DNA of 64,000 bases from Clostridia bacterium (GCA_017452945.1 JAFTLD010000019.1:5037-69036), one strand, 5' to 3'. Numbered from the stretch's first letter, positions 8,285 to 18,186 are shown. The notes: generated by a model from the letters alone, not told the origin. Made by a program: numbers and translations.

Positions 8285-10129
8285 ATGAAACGTTGGATGA
8301 AGTACGTAAAACCGTATCTACCCTATTTTATCCTCGGCCCGCTTTGCATGATCATTGAGGTCGCGGGAGAGGTACTCATGCCCAAATATTTAGCACAGAT
8401 CATCAATTTCGGCTCTGCTTATCAAGCACTCAAGAGCTTTGAGATCACGGTGATGGGCAAGACCATTACGCTGCCCGGCATTGCCGAAAACATGACGCAG
8501 GAAGCTGTTCTCTACATGCTCGGCATCTGCGGCATGATCGTGCTGACCGCCCTTTTGATGATGGCAGGCGGTGTTGGCGGTGCATATTTCGGTGCTAAAG
8601 CTGCCGTATTTTTTGCATCCGACATCCGTCGTGACGTATACGCAAAGGTACAGTCCTTCTCCTTTGCCAATATCGATAAGTTCTCGACCGGCTCGCTTGT
8701 CACCCGTCTGACCAACGATATCACCCAGGTGCAGAATTTTGTCAACGCGCTTTTGCGTATGGCGCTGCGTTCCCCCGGTATGCTGATCGGCGGCTTGATC
8801 ATGGCCATTACCCTCAAGCCCAGTCTTTCGGTCATACTGGCTGTCACCATCCCCCTGATGCTGTTGAGCATCCTTCTGATCGTCACGCGCGGATTTTCCA
8901 TGTTCGCCAAGGTGCAGGAAAAGATCGACGGACTCAACAACACGGTGCAGGAAAGCATTACCAACGTGCGCGTGGTCAAGTCCTTCGTGCGTGAAAAGCA
9001 AGAGACCGACAAGTTCAAGGCGGCCAACAACGATCTGCGCACCACGGGTACCAACGCGGTCAAGATCATGATCACGCTCTCGCCCGTCATGACGCTGTTT
9101 ATGAACGCGACCATCATTGCCGTGCTTTGGTTTGGCGGCCACATGGTCGTGGACGGTATGCCCATCGGTGACCTTTCCGCATTTATTACGTACGTCAACC
9201 AGATCCTCAACTCCTTGATGATGGTCACCTTCCTGCTCATGATGTCCTCCAGAGCGCTCGCCTCCTGCAAGAGAGTGGGTGAGGTGCTGGACGAAAAGCT
9301 GGATTTGGACGACGCAGACGCTAAGTGCAAGGATGCACAGGTCACAAAGGGCAAGATCGAATTCAAGAACGTATCCTTCCGCTACTTCAAGAACAGCGAG
9401 GATCGCGTACTTTCGGATATCAATCTGACCATTGAAGCAGGCTCGACCGTGGGTATCATCGGCCCGACGGGCTGCGGAAAGACCTCACTTGTATCCATGA
9501 TCCCCCGTCTTTACGACGTGGATGCTGGTCAGGTGCTTGTGGACGGTGTTGACGTACGCGATTACTCTCTTTACAACCTGCGCGAGGGCGTGGGCATGGT
9601 GCTGCAGAAGAACGTGCTTTTCTCGGGTACGATTGAAGAAAACCTGCGTTGGGGCAATCAGGACGCAACAGACGAGCAGATCCGCACGGCAGCAGAGCAT
9701 GCGCAGGCGCACAAGTTTGTGCAGAACTTCCCCGACGGCTACAATACCAACCTTGACCAGGGCGGTACCAACGTGTCGGGCGGTCAGAAGCAGCGTCTTT
9801 GCATAGCGCGCGCACTGCTCAAAAATCCCAAGATCCTGATCCTTGACGACTCAACCAGTGCGGTGGACACCGCAACCGAGGCGCAGATCCGTGCCGCCTT
9901 TGCCGGTGAGCTCAAGGGCTCGACCAAGATCATTATCGCCCAGCGTATCTCCTCTGTCATGGATGCGGACTGCATCGTCGTCATGGACCAGGGTGAGATC
10001 ACGGGCATCGGCACACACGCCCAGCTTTTGGAAAACAACGAAGAATACAAGGAAATCTATATCTCACAGATGGAAAGCAAGCAAACTCAGACGGCACCCG
10101 TCGTAAAAGCAGAGGAGGTGAAGGCATAA
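8285..10129 (+). CDS. ABC exporter half-transporter with degenerate ATP site (BmrC/TM287-like)
   Basis: A 614-aa type IV ABC exporter subunit: six membrane helices (about 15-320) and an ATPase domain (about 350-590). Walker A is GPTGCGKTS, the signature LSGGQ-type motif is NVSGGQKQR, and Walker B is LILDDSTSAVD. Asp replaces the catalytic Glu after Walker B, the hallmark of the degenerate subunit in heterodimeric exporters such as BmrC or TM287. ATG 8285 is chosen over an upstream TTG for its AAAGGA site. The stop and the next ATG overlap by one base (TAATG), implying co-translation with its partner. Confidence 0.93.
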   Translation: MKRWMKYVKPYLPYFILGPLCMIIEVAGEVLMPKYLAQIINFGSAYQALKSFEITVMGKTITLPGIAENMTQEAVLYMLGICGMIVLTALLMMAGGVGGAYFGAKAAVFFASDIRRDVYAKVQSFSFANIDKFSTGSLVTRLTNDITQVQNFVNALLRMALRSPGMLIGGLIMAITLKPSLSVILAVTIPLMLLSILLIVTRGFSMFAKVQEKIDGLNNTVQESITNVRVVKSFVREKQETDKFKAANNDLRTTGTNAVKIMITLSPVMTLFMNATIIAVLWFGGHMVVDGMPIGDLSAFITYVNQILNSLMMVTFLLMMSSRALASCKRVGEVLDEKLDLDDADAKCKDAQVTKGKIEFKNVSFRYFKNSEDRVLSDINLTIEAGSTVGIIGPTGCGKTSLVSMIPRLYDVDAGQVLVDGVDVRDYSLYNLREGVGMVLQKNVLFSGTIEENLRWGNQDATDEQIRTAAEHAQAHKFVQNFPDGYNTNLDQGGTNVSGGQKQRLCIARALLKNPKILILDDSTSAVDTATEAQIRAAFAGELKGSTKIIIAQRISSVMDADCIVVMDQGEITGIGTHAQLLENNEEYKEIYISQMESKQTQTAPVVKAEEVKA

Positions 10130-12123
10130 TGGCAAAGCGTAACCTTGAAAGTCTGCAAAGACAGTATTCCAAATCCTCTCACAGCGGCCCCGGCGGTCCC
10201 GGTGGCCCCGGTGGTGGAGGTCCTCGCGGTGGAGGCCCCAAGGGCAGAGGCATGGGCGGTAAGCCCAAGAATGCCGCACAGACCATCGCACGTCTGCTTG
10301 GCTATCTCAAGCCGCACACCTTCGCCTTGATCCTCGTGCTGATCTGCATGCTGACAAGCACAGCCACCTCGCTGATCGGCTCCTACCTGCTCTCCCCCGT
10401 CATCAACCATATAGCGGGCGTTCCCATGGCAGAGGATGCCAGCATTTTCACGCGAATTGCCGACCAAGCCATCACCGCTCTGACCGGCTTTGCCCCCATC
10501 AGTGCGCTGATCGATCTTTTGAACCTCAGCGGCCCCTTCCCCTACCTGTTCGCAGCTCTGTGCATTTTCGTAGTCATCTACGGCGGCGGAATCATCGCCT
10601 CCTACACTCAGGCAAGATTGATGGTACACATCACCCAATCCTCGTTGGAAAAAATCCGTAACGACCTTTTTGAGAAGATGCAGAGATTGCCCGTGCGCTA
10701 CTTTGACGCCAATCCCACGGGCGAGACCATGAGCCGCTTTACCAACGACGTGGACAACATTGACCACATGCTCTCCAACACTCTGACCTCGCTGATCTCG
10801 GGCATCGTTACGCTGATCGGTACGTTCGTGTTCATGCTGACCACCAACGTGTGGCTGACGCTGATCACGGTTGCATTCATCCCGATTTTCGGCCTTGGCG
10901 GTGCGGCCCTTGCAAAGCGCTCCCGCAAATTCTACAAGGAACAGCAGGCCGCGCTGGGTGCTGTCAACGGCTACATTGAAGAAACCGTTTCGGGGCAGAA
11001 GGTGATCAAGGTATTCAACCACGAACAGGAATGTGAAGAGGAGTTCGGACTTCTCAACCGCGACCTGCGCGGCAAGCAATACCGTGCCATGTTCTGGGGC
11101 GGTATTATGGGTCCCATCATGGGTAACACCAGCCAGATCACATTTGCATTCACCCTGGGCGTGGGCGGCATTATGATGCTGCTGACCGGCTTTACTCCCG
11201 GTGAGCTGACCGTTTTTGCCAACTATTCCAAGCAATTCTCTTTCCCCATTACCAATATCTCGCAGCAAATGACCACCGTGTTCTCCGCCCTTGCGGGTGC
11301 TGAGCGAGTGTTTGCGGTCATGGATCAGGAGCCCGAAGAACCCGACGTCGAGGGTGCGGTCAATGAAAACACCCCCGGTCACACCGGTATTGCGGGTGAC
11401 GTGGTATTTGAGAACGTAACCTTTGGCTACGTTCCCGAAAAGACGGTGCTGAAGAACATCTCGCTTTACGCGCATCCCGGTCAGAAGATCGCGTTCGTCG
11501 GCTCGACCGGTGCGGGTAAGACCACCATCACAAATCTGCTCAATCGATTCTATGACATTGAATCGGGCAGCATTACCATCGACGGCATTGATATCAAGCA
11601 ATACTCACGCGACTATCTGCGCAAGAACATTGCTATGGTACTGCAGGACACCCACCTGTTTACGGGTACGGTTATGGAAAACATCCGTTACGGTAGACCC
11701 GACGCCACCGACGAGGAGGTCATTGCAGCCGCCAAAACCGCCAGCGCGCACAGCTTTATCATGCGACTGGAAAACGGCTACCAGACCAAGCTTGAAGGCG
11801 ACGGTGCAAACCTTTCGCAGGGCCAGCGTCAGCTGCTCAACATTGCGCGTGCTGCCCTTTCCAAGGCGCCTATCCTGGTGCTTGACGAGGCAACCTCCTC
11901 GGTTGACACGCGTACCGAGCGCCACATCGAGCGCGGTATGGATCGCCTTATGAAAAACCGCACAACCTTTGTCATTGCCCACCGTCTTTCCACGGTGCGT
12001 AACTCCAACGCCATCATGGTATTGGAGCAGGGTGAGATCATCGAACGCGGTGACCACGACGCGCTGCTCGAAATGAAGGGCAGATACTACGAGCTCTACA
12101 CGGGTATGAAAGAGCTTGACTAA
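10129..12123 (+). CDS. ABC exporter half-transporter with canonical ATP site (BmrD/TM288-like)
   Basis: A 664-aa partner of the preceding subunit. An unusual Gly/Pro-rich N-terminal tail (residues about 18-48) precedes six membrane helices. The ATPase domain has Walker A GSTGAGKTT, signature NLSQGQRQLL and Walker B LVLDEATSSVD with the intact catalytic Glu. Together the two genes encode a heterodimeric multidrug-type exporter. The signature reads LSQGQ, as in TM288-like subunits. The nearby MarR regulator supports a drug or metabolite efflux role; the substrate is unknown. Confidence 0.93.
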   Translation: MAKRNLESLQRQYSKSSHSGPGGPGGPGGGGPRGGGPKGRGMGGKPKNAAQTIARLLGYLKPHTFALILVLICMLTSTATSLIGSYLLSPVINHIAGVPMAEDASIFTRIADQAITALTGFAPISALIDLLNLSGPFPYLFAALCIFVVIYGGGIIASYTQARLMVHITQSSLEKIRNDLFEKMQRLPVRYFDANPTGETMSRFTNDVDNIDHMLSNTLTSLISGIVTLIGTFVFMLTTNVWLTLITVAFIPIFGLGGAALAKRSRKFYKEQQAALGAVNGYIEETVSGQKVIKVFNHEQECEEEFGLLNRDLRGKQYRAMFWGGIMGPIMGNTSQITFAFTLGVGGIMMLLTGFTPGELTVFANYSKQFSFPITNISQQMTTVFSALAGAERVFAVMDQEPEEPDVEGAVNENTPGHTGIAGDVVFENVTFGYVPEKTVLKNISLYAHPGQKIAFVGSTGAGKTTITNLLNRFYDIESGSITIDGIDIKQYSRDYLRKNIAMVLQDTHLFTGTVMENIRYGRPDATDEEVIAAAKTASAHSFIMRLENGYQTKLEGDGANLSQGQRQLLNIARAALSKAPILVLDEATSSVDTRTERHIERGMDRLMKNRTTFVIAHRLSTVRNSNAIMVLEQGEIIERGDHDALLEMKGRYYELYTGMKELD

Positions 12124-12146
12124 AGCAAATTGCAGAAAAAGACAAC

Positions 12147-12178
12147 GCAGAAGCCTGTTCATCGGGCTTCTGCTTTTT
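12147..12178 (+). terminator. Terminator of the MarR-ABC operon
   Basis: GCAGAAGCC (12147-12155), 8-nt loop, GGGCTTCTGC (12164-12173), TTTTT. It begins 23 bp after the exporter stop codon. Confidence 0.9.
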
Positions 12179-12187
12179 GATATTAAA

Positions 12188-12398
12188 GGACATGAAGGAG
12201 CGTCCGTAGGATGAATCTCACCCACCGCAACCGCGCCAGTTAATCGCTCCAAGTATTCGCGATTACCTTCCGCTGCGGTCCCCCCTCTCCAGCGGAGAGG
12301 GGGGACCGCAGCGGATCGATTTTTGGCGAGGCACGAGCCAAAAAGAGAAACGCGGTTGCGGTGGGTGAGATACATCACACGGACGCTCCTTCACATCC
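12188..12398. repeat. 211-bp nested palindromic element, MITE-like
   Basis: Three nested inverted repeats share one centre. The outer arms are 12188-12207 and 12379-12398 (18 of 20 match). The middle arms, 12215-12235 and 12351-12371, match perfectly over 21 bp. The inner arms, 12270-12290 and 12294-12314, match perfectly over 21 bp around an AGC loop. A side hairpin TTTTTGGC/GCCAAAAA is at 12320-12344. No gene is visible in 12179-12569. A related right half occurs at 1-56. Confidence 0.85.
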
Positions 12399-12569
12399 TG
12401 TATTCATGATGATACAGCAAGGATCGACCGCACAGCTTTCGGCCCAAAATTCCACTCTCGGTAGATTTTTTCAACCGCCATTAAACATCGCGGTTATTGC
12501 GTTTTTCCCAAAATGTGATATACTGTAATCAGAGCAAACGTTTGTTACTTATCCTATAAGGAGCACATT

Positions 12570-13625
12570 ATGGAAATAAACTTTTCACAAACAATCAAGT
12601 CCCTGCGCAAGGAGCGCGGTATCACGCAAGAGGAGCTTGCAAACTACCTTGGTATCTCCGTGCAATCGGTTTCCAAATGGGAGCGCGGTGACGGCATGCC
12701 CGACATTTCCCTTTTGCCGCACATCGCAGCATTCTATGACACCACCGTGGACTATCTGCTTGGCTGCGATGCGGTTCGCACACAAAAGATCATTCAATCC
12801 TTCAAGGAACAGGCGCAAGCATTGATCAACAAAGGCAAGCGTCGGGAATCCTTGGAGCTTTGCAGACAGTATCAAAAGAAATATCCGCACAACGAAACCG
12901 TACTCAATCATCTGATGCACGATCTCTACATTGTAGACCGAATGAACAGCAGCGAAGAGATCATTGCCATTGCAAGCAAGCTGCTTGAAAGTAAAACTCC
13001 GGAAATCCATTTCGGTGCTTTGCAAATGCTTGCGCTGACACATGCAGCCATTGGTAACGATCAACTTGCTGTCGATTATGCACGTCAAGTTCCTACAAAC
13101 AAGGATATGCTCCGCCTGGTACTCAAGGGCGATGAGCTGGCTACGCATTGCAAGTGGTATTTCTGGAAGGTCTGCGACGAGCTTTATATGACGGAGAGCA
13201 GATTGACCACCTGTGTCGAGGCAGGCTATACGCCAAAGGAACGCCACGCAATCCGCAAAGCTGTTTACGATATATTCCATATCGTCTTTTCGGACGGAGA
13301 TTTCGGCTTTTGGGAAAACAGAGTTGCAAGCGCTTGTCGCGGCTTGGCGCTCTGCTCTGCCGAAATGGGAGAAATTGATCAAGCCTTTGCCGAGCTGGAG
13401 GAAATGTGCGAGCATCTTGAAAAATACGACAAATTCTCAAGCATCGATCATACCTCTCCCATGGTCAAGGGCTTGCATTACGAGGACGCGCAGGTTGGCA
13501 GAACCAGCGAGCGAAGCCTTGCTTCCACCTACCTTGGCCACATGGATGCCAATCCGTTGTTCCAATCCATAGCGGATGACGCTCGCATGGCAAGCATCAA
13601 ACAAAGATTACAGGCGATTGGATAA
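12570..13625 (+). CDS. XRE family regulator with helical C-terminal domain
   Basis: 351 aa. Residues 1-66 form a Cro/CI-type helix-turn-helix (LRKERGITQEELANYLGISV, QSVSKWERGDGMPDI, VDYLLG). The remaining ~280 residues are helical with a TPR-like rhythm (ESLELCRQYQKKYPHNETVLNHLM), an arrangement seen in many Firmicutes regulators that sense a peptide or partner protein. Promoter TTGCGT-N16-TATACT lies at 12497-12524 and AAGGAG precedes the ATG. No target is evident. The next gene has its own promoter. Confidence 0.85.
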   Translation: MEINFSQTIKSLRKERGITQEELANYLGISVQSVSKWERGDGMPDISLLPHIAAFYDTTVDYLLGCDAVRTQKIIQSFKEQAQALINKGKRRESLELCRQYQKKYPHNETVLNHLMHDLYIVDRMNSSEEIIAIASKLLESKTPEIHFGALQMLALTHAAIGNDQLAVDYARQVPTNKDMLRLVLKGDELATHCKWYFWKVCDELYMTESRLTTCVEAGYTPKERHAIRKAVYDIFHIVFSDGDFGFWENRVASACRGLALCSAEMGEIDQAFAELEEMCEHLEKYDKFSSIDHTSPMVKGLHYEDAQVGRTSERSLASTYLGHMDANPLFQSIADDARMASIKQRLQAIG

Positions 13626-13653
13626 AAAATTCCAATTATTTTCATTCTCCCTA

Positions 13654-13682
13654 TTGACAACGCGATTGTCTTGTGCTATAAT
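13654..13682 (+). promoter_or_regulatory. Consensus promoter of the 13730 gene
   Basis: TTGACA (13654-13659), 17-bp spacer, TATAAT (13677-13682): a perfect sigma-A match beginning 29 bp after the upstream stop codon. Confidence 0.85.
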
Positions 13683-13729
13683 TTGATCATAGCATGCGTT
13701 CGCTTGACTGCTTTTTATGGAGGTTTGAT

Positions 13730-14635
13730 ATGAGATCCTATCCCCCGCGCAGACTCAATGATGAAAAATTAGAAAAGCTGATATGGTTTTTGCCCGGACT
13801 TGCATCCACGCTGCTGGTCATTTTCATCGGCATCTTATATATCACACCGTTTTTGCTGATCGGTACGGCGCTGTTTTACATGCGCGGATGGATCGCGCTG
13901 CTTGTCCCTGCTTTGGGTGTTATCATCGCGGTGGCGGCAGTGCTTTGCGTGATCGCGCATTACCGCTCCAAATCGATGCGCCTGATCCGTAAGGTTTGTA
14001 AAAAGCAGGGGTACACGCTCAAGGTGCGCCACAACGTACTGACCACGGCATTTTTTGCGCGCAAGGGTCCCGATTTGGTGATCGATGCGGGCGAAGAGAT
14101 TTTTGCAGTCAAGTACATGCCCATTCTTTTGCGCAAGCTGCAGGTGACCTTCAACCGCACGCACGCCACCATGCAGAACACGCTGCGCTTTTTCACCAAG
14201 CCCATGTTCCCCATTCCCATCAAGAAAAAGCTGAAATTCGAAACCGACGGCATTTTCGTGCGCCCCGACCAGAAATTGGTCAAGGTCATGCTGTTTTGCC
14301 CTACACCGGTACGCGTTATCGGCTTCAAGGAGCCGGATGAAAAGGGCAGCGGCCTTGCAGAGGACGATTACAAGCCCGACGTGACAGGTATGACCATGGT
14401 AGTCCAGGCATCGAGCCACGGCAACAAAACGCGCATGGTGACGCTTAAGCCGCTGGAGACCGATTACAACGAATTTGAGATGGATAACGGCATGCAGGAC
14501 GTGTGGGGTACCTACACCTTTGGCGGCTTTGCCTTTGCAAGATACCTTGACCGCGTGGAATTTGAACGCATGGTCAAAAAAGAAAAGGCGCACAGACAAA
14601 GTAAGAATGCGTGGGAGAAATACAGACTCGGGTAA
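13730..14635 (+). CDS. Membrane protein of unknown function
   Basis: 301 aa. Two strong membrane segments at about 22-45 and 50-78 in the chosen numbering, then a ~220-residue soluble domain rich in Lys and aromatic residues, probably cytoplasmic by the positive-inside rule. ATG 13730 has GGAGG seven bases upstream; the earlier ATG 13694 lies within the promoter-leader region and is rejected. No family recognised. Transcribed from a perfect consensus promoter, so probably well expressed. Confidence 0.75.
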   Translation: MRSYPPRRLNDEKLEKLIWFLPGLASTLLVIFIGILYITPFLLIGTALFYMRGWIALLVPALGVIIAVAAVLCVIAHYRSKSMRLIRKVCKKQGYTLKVRHNVLTTAFFARKGPDLVIDAGEEIFAVKYMPILLRKLQVTFNRTHATMQNTLRFFTKPMFPIPIKKKLKFETDGIFVRPDQKLVKVMLFCPTPVRVIGFKEPDEKGSGLAEDDYKPDVTGMTMVVQASSHGNKTRMVTLKPLETDYNEFEMDNGMQDVWGTYTFGGFAFARYLDRVEFERMVKKEKAHRQSKNAWEKYRLG

Positions 14636-14658
14636 TCTTCACCACATAGCCCGCCTCA

Positions 14659-15035
14659 CACAGGATGAAAATTTTGATCAAACTTTTCCAAAAGTTTGCG
14701 GGCTCCAAGGGCAGAGCCCTTGGTCGCCTCCGCAGAGGCGAAACCGATCCAACGGCGTTTAATTTGCGAAGCAAATAAGTTCTTCTTTGCAGCTCCTTGC
14801 GCAAAAAAGAACGGAAACAAATTTCTCACATAAACAACAAAGGGAGCTGCCTTGCATAGGTAACTCCCTTATTTATTACGTTGAGATAATTCTCTCCGTT
14901 CTTTTTTGACGGAGTAGCCGCAAAAAAGAACCAAAAACGGCGAATCAGGAATTTCGCTCGTTGCGACGAGCGACGAGGGCGCTGCCCTCGACCTGCCGCC
15001 TTTTGAAAAAGGCGGGCGAAAACTTTTATCCTGTG
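14659..15035. repeat. Composite hairpin element between 13730 and glnQ-like genes
   Basis: No gene is visible in 14636-15080. CACAGGAT (14659-14666) and ATCCTGTG (15028-15035) bound a run of hairpins: CAAACTTTT/AAAAGTTTG (14680-14699), CCAAGGGC/GCCCTTGG (about 14705-14723), CGCCTC/GAGGCG (about 14725-14740), AAGGGAG/CTCCCTT (about 14840-14870), GTTCTTTTTTG/CAAAAAAGAAC (about 14899-14931), CGAGGGC/GCCCTCG (about 14974-14990). It looks like a dispersed non-coding repeat, possibly with terminators for both flanking genes. Confidence 0.6.
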
Positions 15036-15080
15036 AGAGTGATCCGTTTGGGTGGCGGTTGTCCGCTGAAATATTACAAC

Positions 15081-15824
15081 TCACAACACCTTCGCAAGAA
15101 AATTCTTGAGTCGGTCGCTCTTGGGGGCATCAAAGATCTCGGCTGGTGTTCCCTCTTCCACGATCACACCGCCGTCCATAAAGACGACTCGCGTAGCAAC
15201 CTCGCGCGCAAAGCCCATCTCGTGCGTCACCACAAGCATGGTCATGCCCTTGCGTGCCAAGTCTTTCATAACCTCCAACACCTCGCCTACCATTTCGGGG
15301 TCAAGGGCCGAGGTCGGTTCGTCAAACAGCATAACGTCAGGCTCCATGCAAAGCGCGCGTACAATCGCAATTCTCTGTTTCTGTCCGCCCGAAAGCTGGC
15401 TGGGGTAAGCGTCTGCTCTGTCCGCAAGGCCTACCGTTTGCAAAAGCTCCATTGCCCTCTCTTCCGCCTGTACTTTGCTCTTTTTCAGCAGCTTTCTGGG
15501 TGCGAGGGTCATGTTTTTAAGCACTGTCATATGCGGGAACAAATTGAAATGCTGAAACACCATGCCCATCTTCTGCCTGTGCAGGTTGATGTTGGTTTTC
15601 TTATCCACCAGATCCACGCCACCAACCAAGATCTGTCCGGAAGTGGGTACCTCCAGTAAATTCAGCGAACGCAAAAGCGTGGACTTGCCACTGCCCGACG
15701 GGCCGATGATAACCACTACCTCACCGCGCTCCACGTCCATATCGACGCCATCCAACGCGTGTACGCCACCCTCGTAATGCTTTTTGAGCTCCTTTACACG
15801 GATAACAATATCTTTATCTTTCAC
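15081..15824 (-). CDS. Polar amino-acid ABC transporter ATP-binding protein
   Basis: 247-aa cytosolic ATPase of the GlnQ/HisP class. Walker [12 protein letters not shown]-loop [13 protein letters not shown], signature [15 protein letters not shown], Walker [18 protein letters not shown]-loop [12 protein letters not shown]. It starts with GTG 15824 (AAAGGAGG ten bases upstream) inside the end of the permease gene, an 11-bp overlap that implies translational coupling. It powers uptake with the permease 15814-17223 and the binding protein 17309-18133. Confidence 0.95.
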   Translation of the reverse strand: MKDKDIVIRVKELKKHYEGGVHALDGVDMDVERGEVVVIIGPSGSGKSTLLRSLNLLEVPTSGQILVGGVDLVDKKTNINLHRQKMGMVFQHFNLFPHMTVLKNMTLAPRKLLKKSKVQAEERAMELLQTVGLADRADAYPSQLSGGQKQRIAIVRALCMEPDVMLFDEPTSALDPEMVGEVLEVMKDLARKGMTMLVVTHEMGFAREVATRVVFMDGGVIVEEGTPAEIFDAPKSDRLKNFLAKVL

Positions 15825-17223
15825 TCTTACGCAGCCTCCTTTCCAGTATTCCTACAAGCTTGGTAAGTCCAAGCACCAGAACAAAATAGATCACTGCAAC
15901 TGCCAAAAGCGGCATAAAGTTACTGTAGGTCTGCGAGCGGATCTTGATACCGCCGCGCGTCAGATCGGCTACACCGATGTAGAATGCAACCGAGGTTTCC
16001 TTGAGCAGCGTGATAAACTCGTTGCAAAGGCTGGGCAGCACTACCTTGAACGCCTGCGGAATCACGATATGCCACATGGTCGGCCAGAAGCCAAAGCCCA
16101 GCGATCTGCCCGCTTCGGTCTGTCCCTGATCAATCGACATAATACCGCCGCGGATGATCTCGGATACGTACGCGCCCGAGTTCAAACCGAAGCACAGAAC
16201 GGCTGCGGGGAATTTTTCAATGCCCACGGGCAAGAGCAGCACGAAATAAATGATGAGCAGCTGCACCATAACGGGCGTGCCGCGAATGGCTGAGATATAC
16301 AGCTTTACGATCCTGTCAAGATAATACAGCTTATCTGTCTTGTCATGCACGATACGGATCAGCGAGGTCACAACGCCCAGCACAATACCCAAAAGCAGCG
16401 CAAGTGCGGTGATGGCCAGCGTATTTCCCAAGCCCTCTACCAAATACAACCAACGGTTGTCCTCAATAAAGTTGCGATAGAATTCATCCGCAAGGTCATT
16501 GATCTTCTGCTGCAGAGGAGAGGAGGTATCCGGGATCTCGGATTCATAATTAACAAGGCCGAAGCATTGGTTGATACCGTTACGGAAGGTATTGTCATGC
16601 TCGATCGAAATCTCTTGACCGTCCACGGTAAAGGTATACGTTTCCTTGATATCATCCTTGACCGACACGTAGCCGCCAAGCAGCGCGTCCAGCGCTTCGT
16701 CCGACAGATACATCACGGGCTTTTCCTCGCGGACGTCGTAGAAATACACGTCCACCTCGCCCTCGGTCTTGGGCTGCGCCTCCAAAAGGCTCAATATCTT
16801 CTGCTCTACCTGAATCTGAATCAGCGTTGCATTGACCTTTTTTCCATCCGCTTCTCTTTGCTGCACGTATTCGTACACCGAAACGAACAGATCATTCTTA
16901 TTGGCACTGTACATTCCCTGCACGTCGGGCGTGCTGTACTTGACGCGCACCACGAATTCGCGCGCCTTACCCGGCTCGACCGACAGCACCTCGATCTTTG
17001 TGTTTTCCACGGTATACTTGGAGCATTCCGCGCCTGTCGTGGGCAGCGATCGCAGCGTTTCTCCCAAAAAAGTCTGCGCCTGCTCGACCGTCAGATCCAA
17101 TTCTCCCTTGAGATTGGCAATGGCATCCACCGCAAACACGCCTGCGACAAGCAGGATGCAAATGCCGATGAGCGACAGGTTGATGATCAGCCTTTTTTTC
17201 TTTTGTGGTAAAGGTTTTTTCAT
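15814..17223 (-). CDS. Polar amino-acid ABC permease with large extracytoplasmic insertion
   Basis: 469 aa, about twice the usual 220-240. A first membrane helix (about 12-32) is followed by ~220 soluble residues (about 35-258), probably outside the cell. The normal HisMQ-type permease follows (about 262-465): [28 protein letters not shown], and the coupling EAA loop [22 protein letters not shown]. The inserted domain is not a recognisable solute-binding fold by eye. It is second in the operon after the binding protein and is attenuated by a terminator in the 85-bp gap. AAAGGA ribosome site. Confidence 0.9.
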   Translation of the reverse strand: MKKPLPQKKKRLIINLSLIGICILLVAGVFAVDAIANLKGELDLTVEQAQTFLGETLRSLPTTGAECSKYTVENTKIEVLSVEPGKAREFVVRVKYSTPDVQGMYSANKNDLFVSVYEYVQQREADGKKVNATLIQIQVEQKILSLLEAQPKTEGEVDVYFYDVREEKPVMYLSDEALDALLGGYVSVKDDIKETYTFTVDGQEISIEHDNTFRNGINQCFGLVNYESEIPDTSSPLQQKINDLADEFYRNFIEDNRWLYLVEGLGNTLAITALALLLGIVLGVVTSLIRIVHDKTDKLYYLDRIVKLYISAIRGTPVMVQLLIIYFVLLLPVGIEKFPAAVLCFGLNSGAYVSEIIRGGIMSIDQGQTEAGRSLGFGFWPTMWHIVIPQAFKVVLPSLCNEFITLLKETSVAFYIGVADLTRGGIKIRSQTYSNFMPLLAVAVIYFVLVLGLTKLVGILERRLRKSER

Positions 17224-17256
17224 GTTTTTATCCTTTCACAAACTTCCTATAACCCC

Positions 17257-17285
17257 AAAAAACATGGGATGGTGTTCCCATCCCA
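17257..17285 (-). terminator. Intra-operon terminator after the binding-protein gene
   Basis: On the minus strand TGGGATGGG (17277-17285) pairs with CCATCCCA (17264-17272 region), then six T (17257-17262). Partial readthrough would give more binding protein than permease, as is common for such operons. Confidence 0.8.
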
Positions 17286-17308
17286 CGTTTTTGGATGACC
17301 TTTGGGTC

Positions 17309-18133
17309 TTACTTAATGTACTTTGCGATGATGGCATCGATGGTGCCGTCAGCGGTCAGATCCTTGATTGCCTGGTCGATCTTTGCCAGCAGCTCGGAGT
17401 TGCCCTTCTTGACGCAGATCGCGTAGTCCTCGTTTGCATACGTGGTGTCCAGAATCTTCAGACCCTCGTTTGCTGCAACCAGAGCCTTAGCGGGCTCGTT
17501 GTCGATAATGACGCAATCAACGCTGCCGCCCAGCAGTGCAAGAACTGCCTCGTTACCGTTGGAGTAGGTGACTACGTTATCGGAGCCGAAATCATCGGTT
17601 GCATAGATATCACCGGTGGTACCCAGCTGCACGCCTACCTTGTAGGATGTGCCCTCTGCGTACAGATCATCGGCAGTGGTGATGGCAGAGCCTTCCTTAA
17701 CGATGATGACCTGCTTGCCGTTTGCATAAGAGATGGAGAAGTCAACTTCCTTCTGACGGTCGGGATTGACGGTCATACCTGCCATACCGAAGTCAACAGA
17801 GCCTTCGTTAACAGCGGTGATGATGGAGTCGAATTCCATATCCACGATCTCAAGCGTCATGCCCAGCTTTTCTGCGATTGCAGCAGCGATCTCAGCGTCG
17901 ATACCGACGATCTTGTCGCCCTCGTAGTATTCATAGGGCTGGAAGTAAGCGTTGGTAGCCATCTTGAGGACCTTGGGAGTGTCAGCCTCGGTCTGTGCGG
18001 GCTCGGTGGTAGCAGCTTCGGTGGAGGTTTCGGTATTACCCTTGTTTTCCTCACCACCGTCGCAAGCGGTAAATACGGCGATACCGGTCATAACCAGCAT
18101 CAGCGCCAGCATCATAGCAATAATCTTTTTCAT
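17309..18133 (-). CDS. Polar amino-acid ABC transporter substrate-binding lipoprotein
   Basis: 274 aa. Signal peptide with lipobox FTAC at about 21-24, a Thr/Glu-rich linker (about 30-52), then an SBP_bac_3 fold: NAYFQPYEYYEGDKIVGID, DFGMAGMTVNPDRQKEVDFS, VGVQLGTTGDIYA, GSVDCVIIDNEPAKAL, EDYAICVKKGN. The family captures polar amino acids outside the membrane and delivers them to the permease. The ligand is not predictable; the fold resembles arginine, cystine or glutamine binders. First gene of the transporter operon, with promoter at 18187-18215. Confidence 0.94.
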   Translation of the reverse strand: MKKIIAMMLALMLVMTGIAVFTACDGGEENKGNTETSTEAATTEPAQTEADTPKVLKMATNAYFQPYEYYEGDKIVGIDAEIAAAIAEKLGMTLEIVDMEFDSIITAVNEGSVDFGMAGMTVNPDRQKEVDFSISYANGKQVIIVKEGSAITTADDLYAEGTSYKVGVQLGTTGDIYATDDFGSDNVVTYSNGNEAVLALLGGSVDCVIIDNEPAKALVAANEGLKILDTTYANEDYAICVKKGNSELLAKIDQAIKDLTADGTIDAIIAKYIK

Positions 18134-18186
18134 GATTTATCTCCTTATATGAGTGCTTATGCACCTCTTGATTGAATGTATGAATA

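Noticed and set aside
10087..11601. Long minus-strand frame opposite the ABC exporter
   Set aside because: Shadow of a certain gene; no ribosome site.
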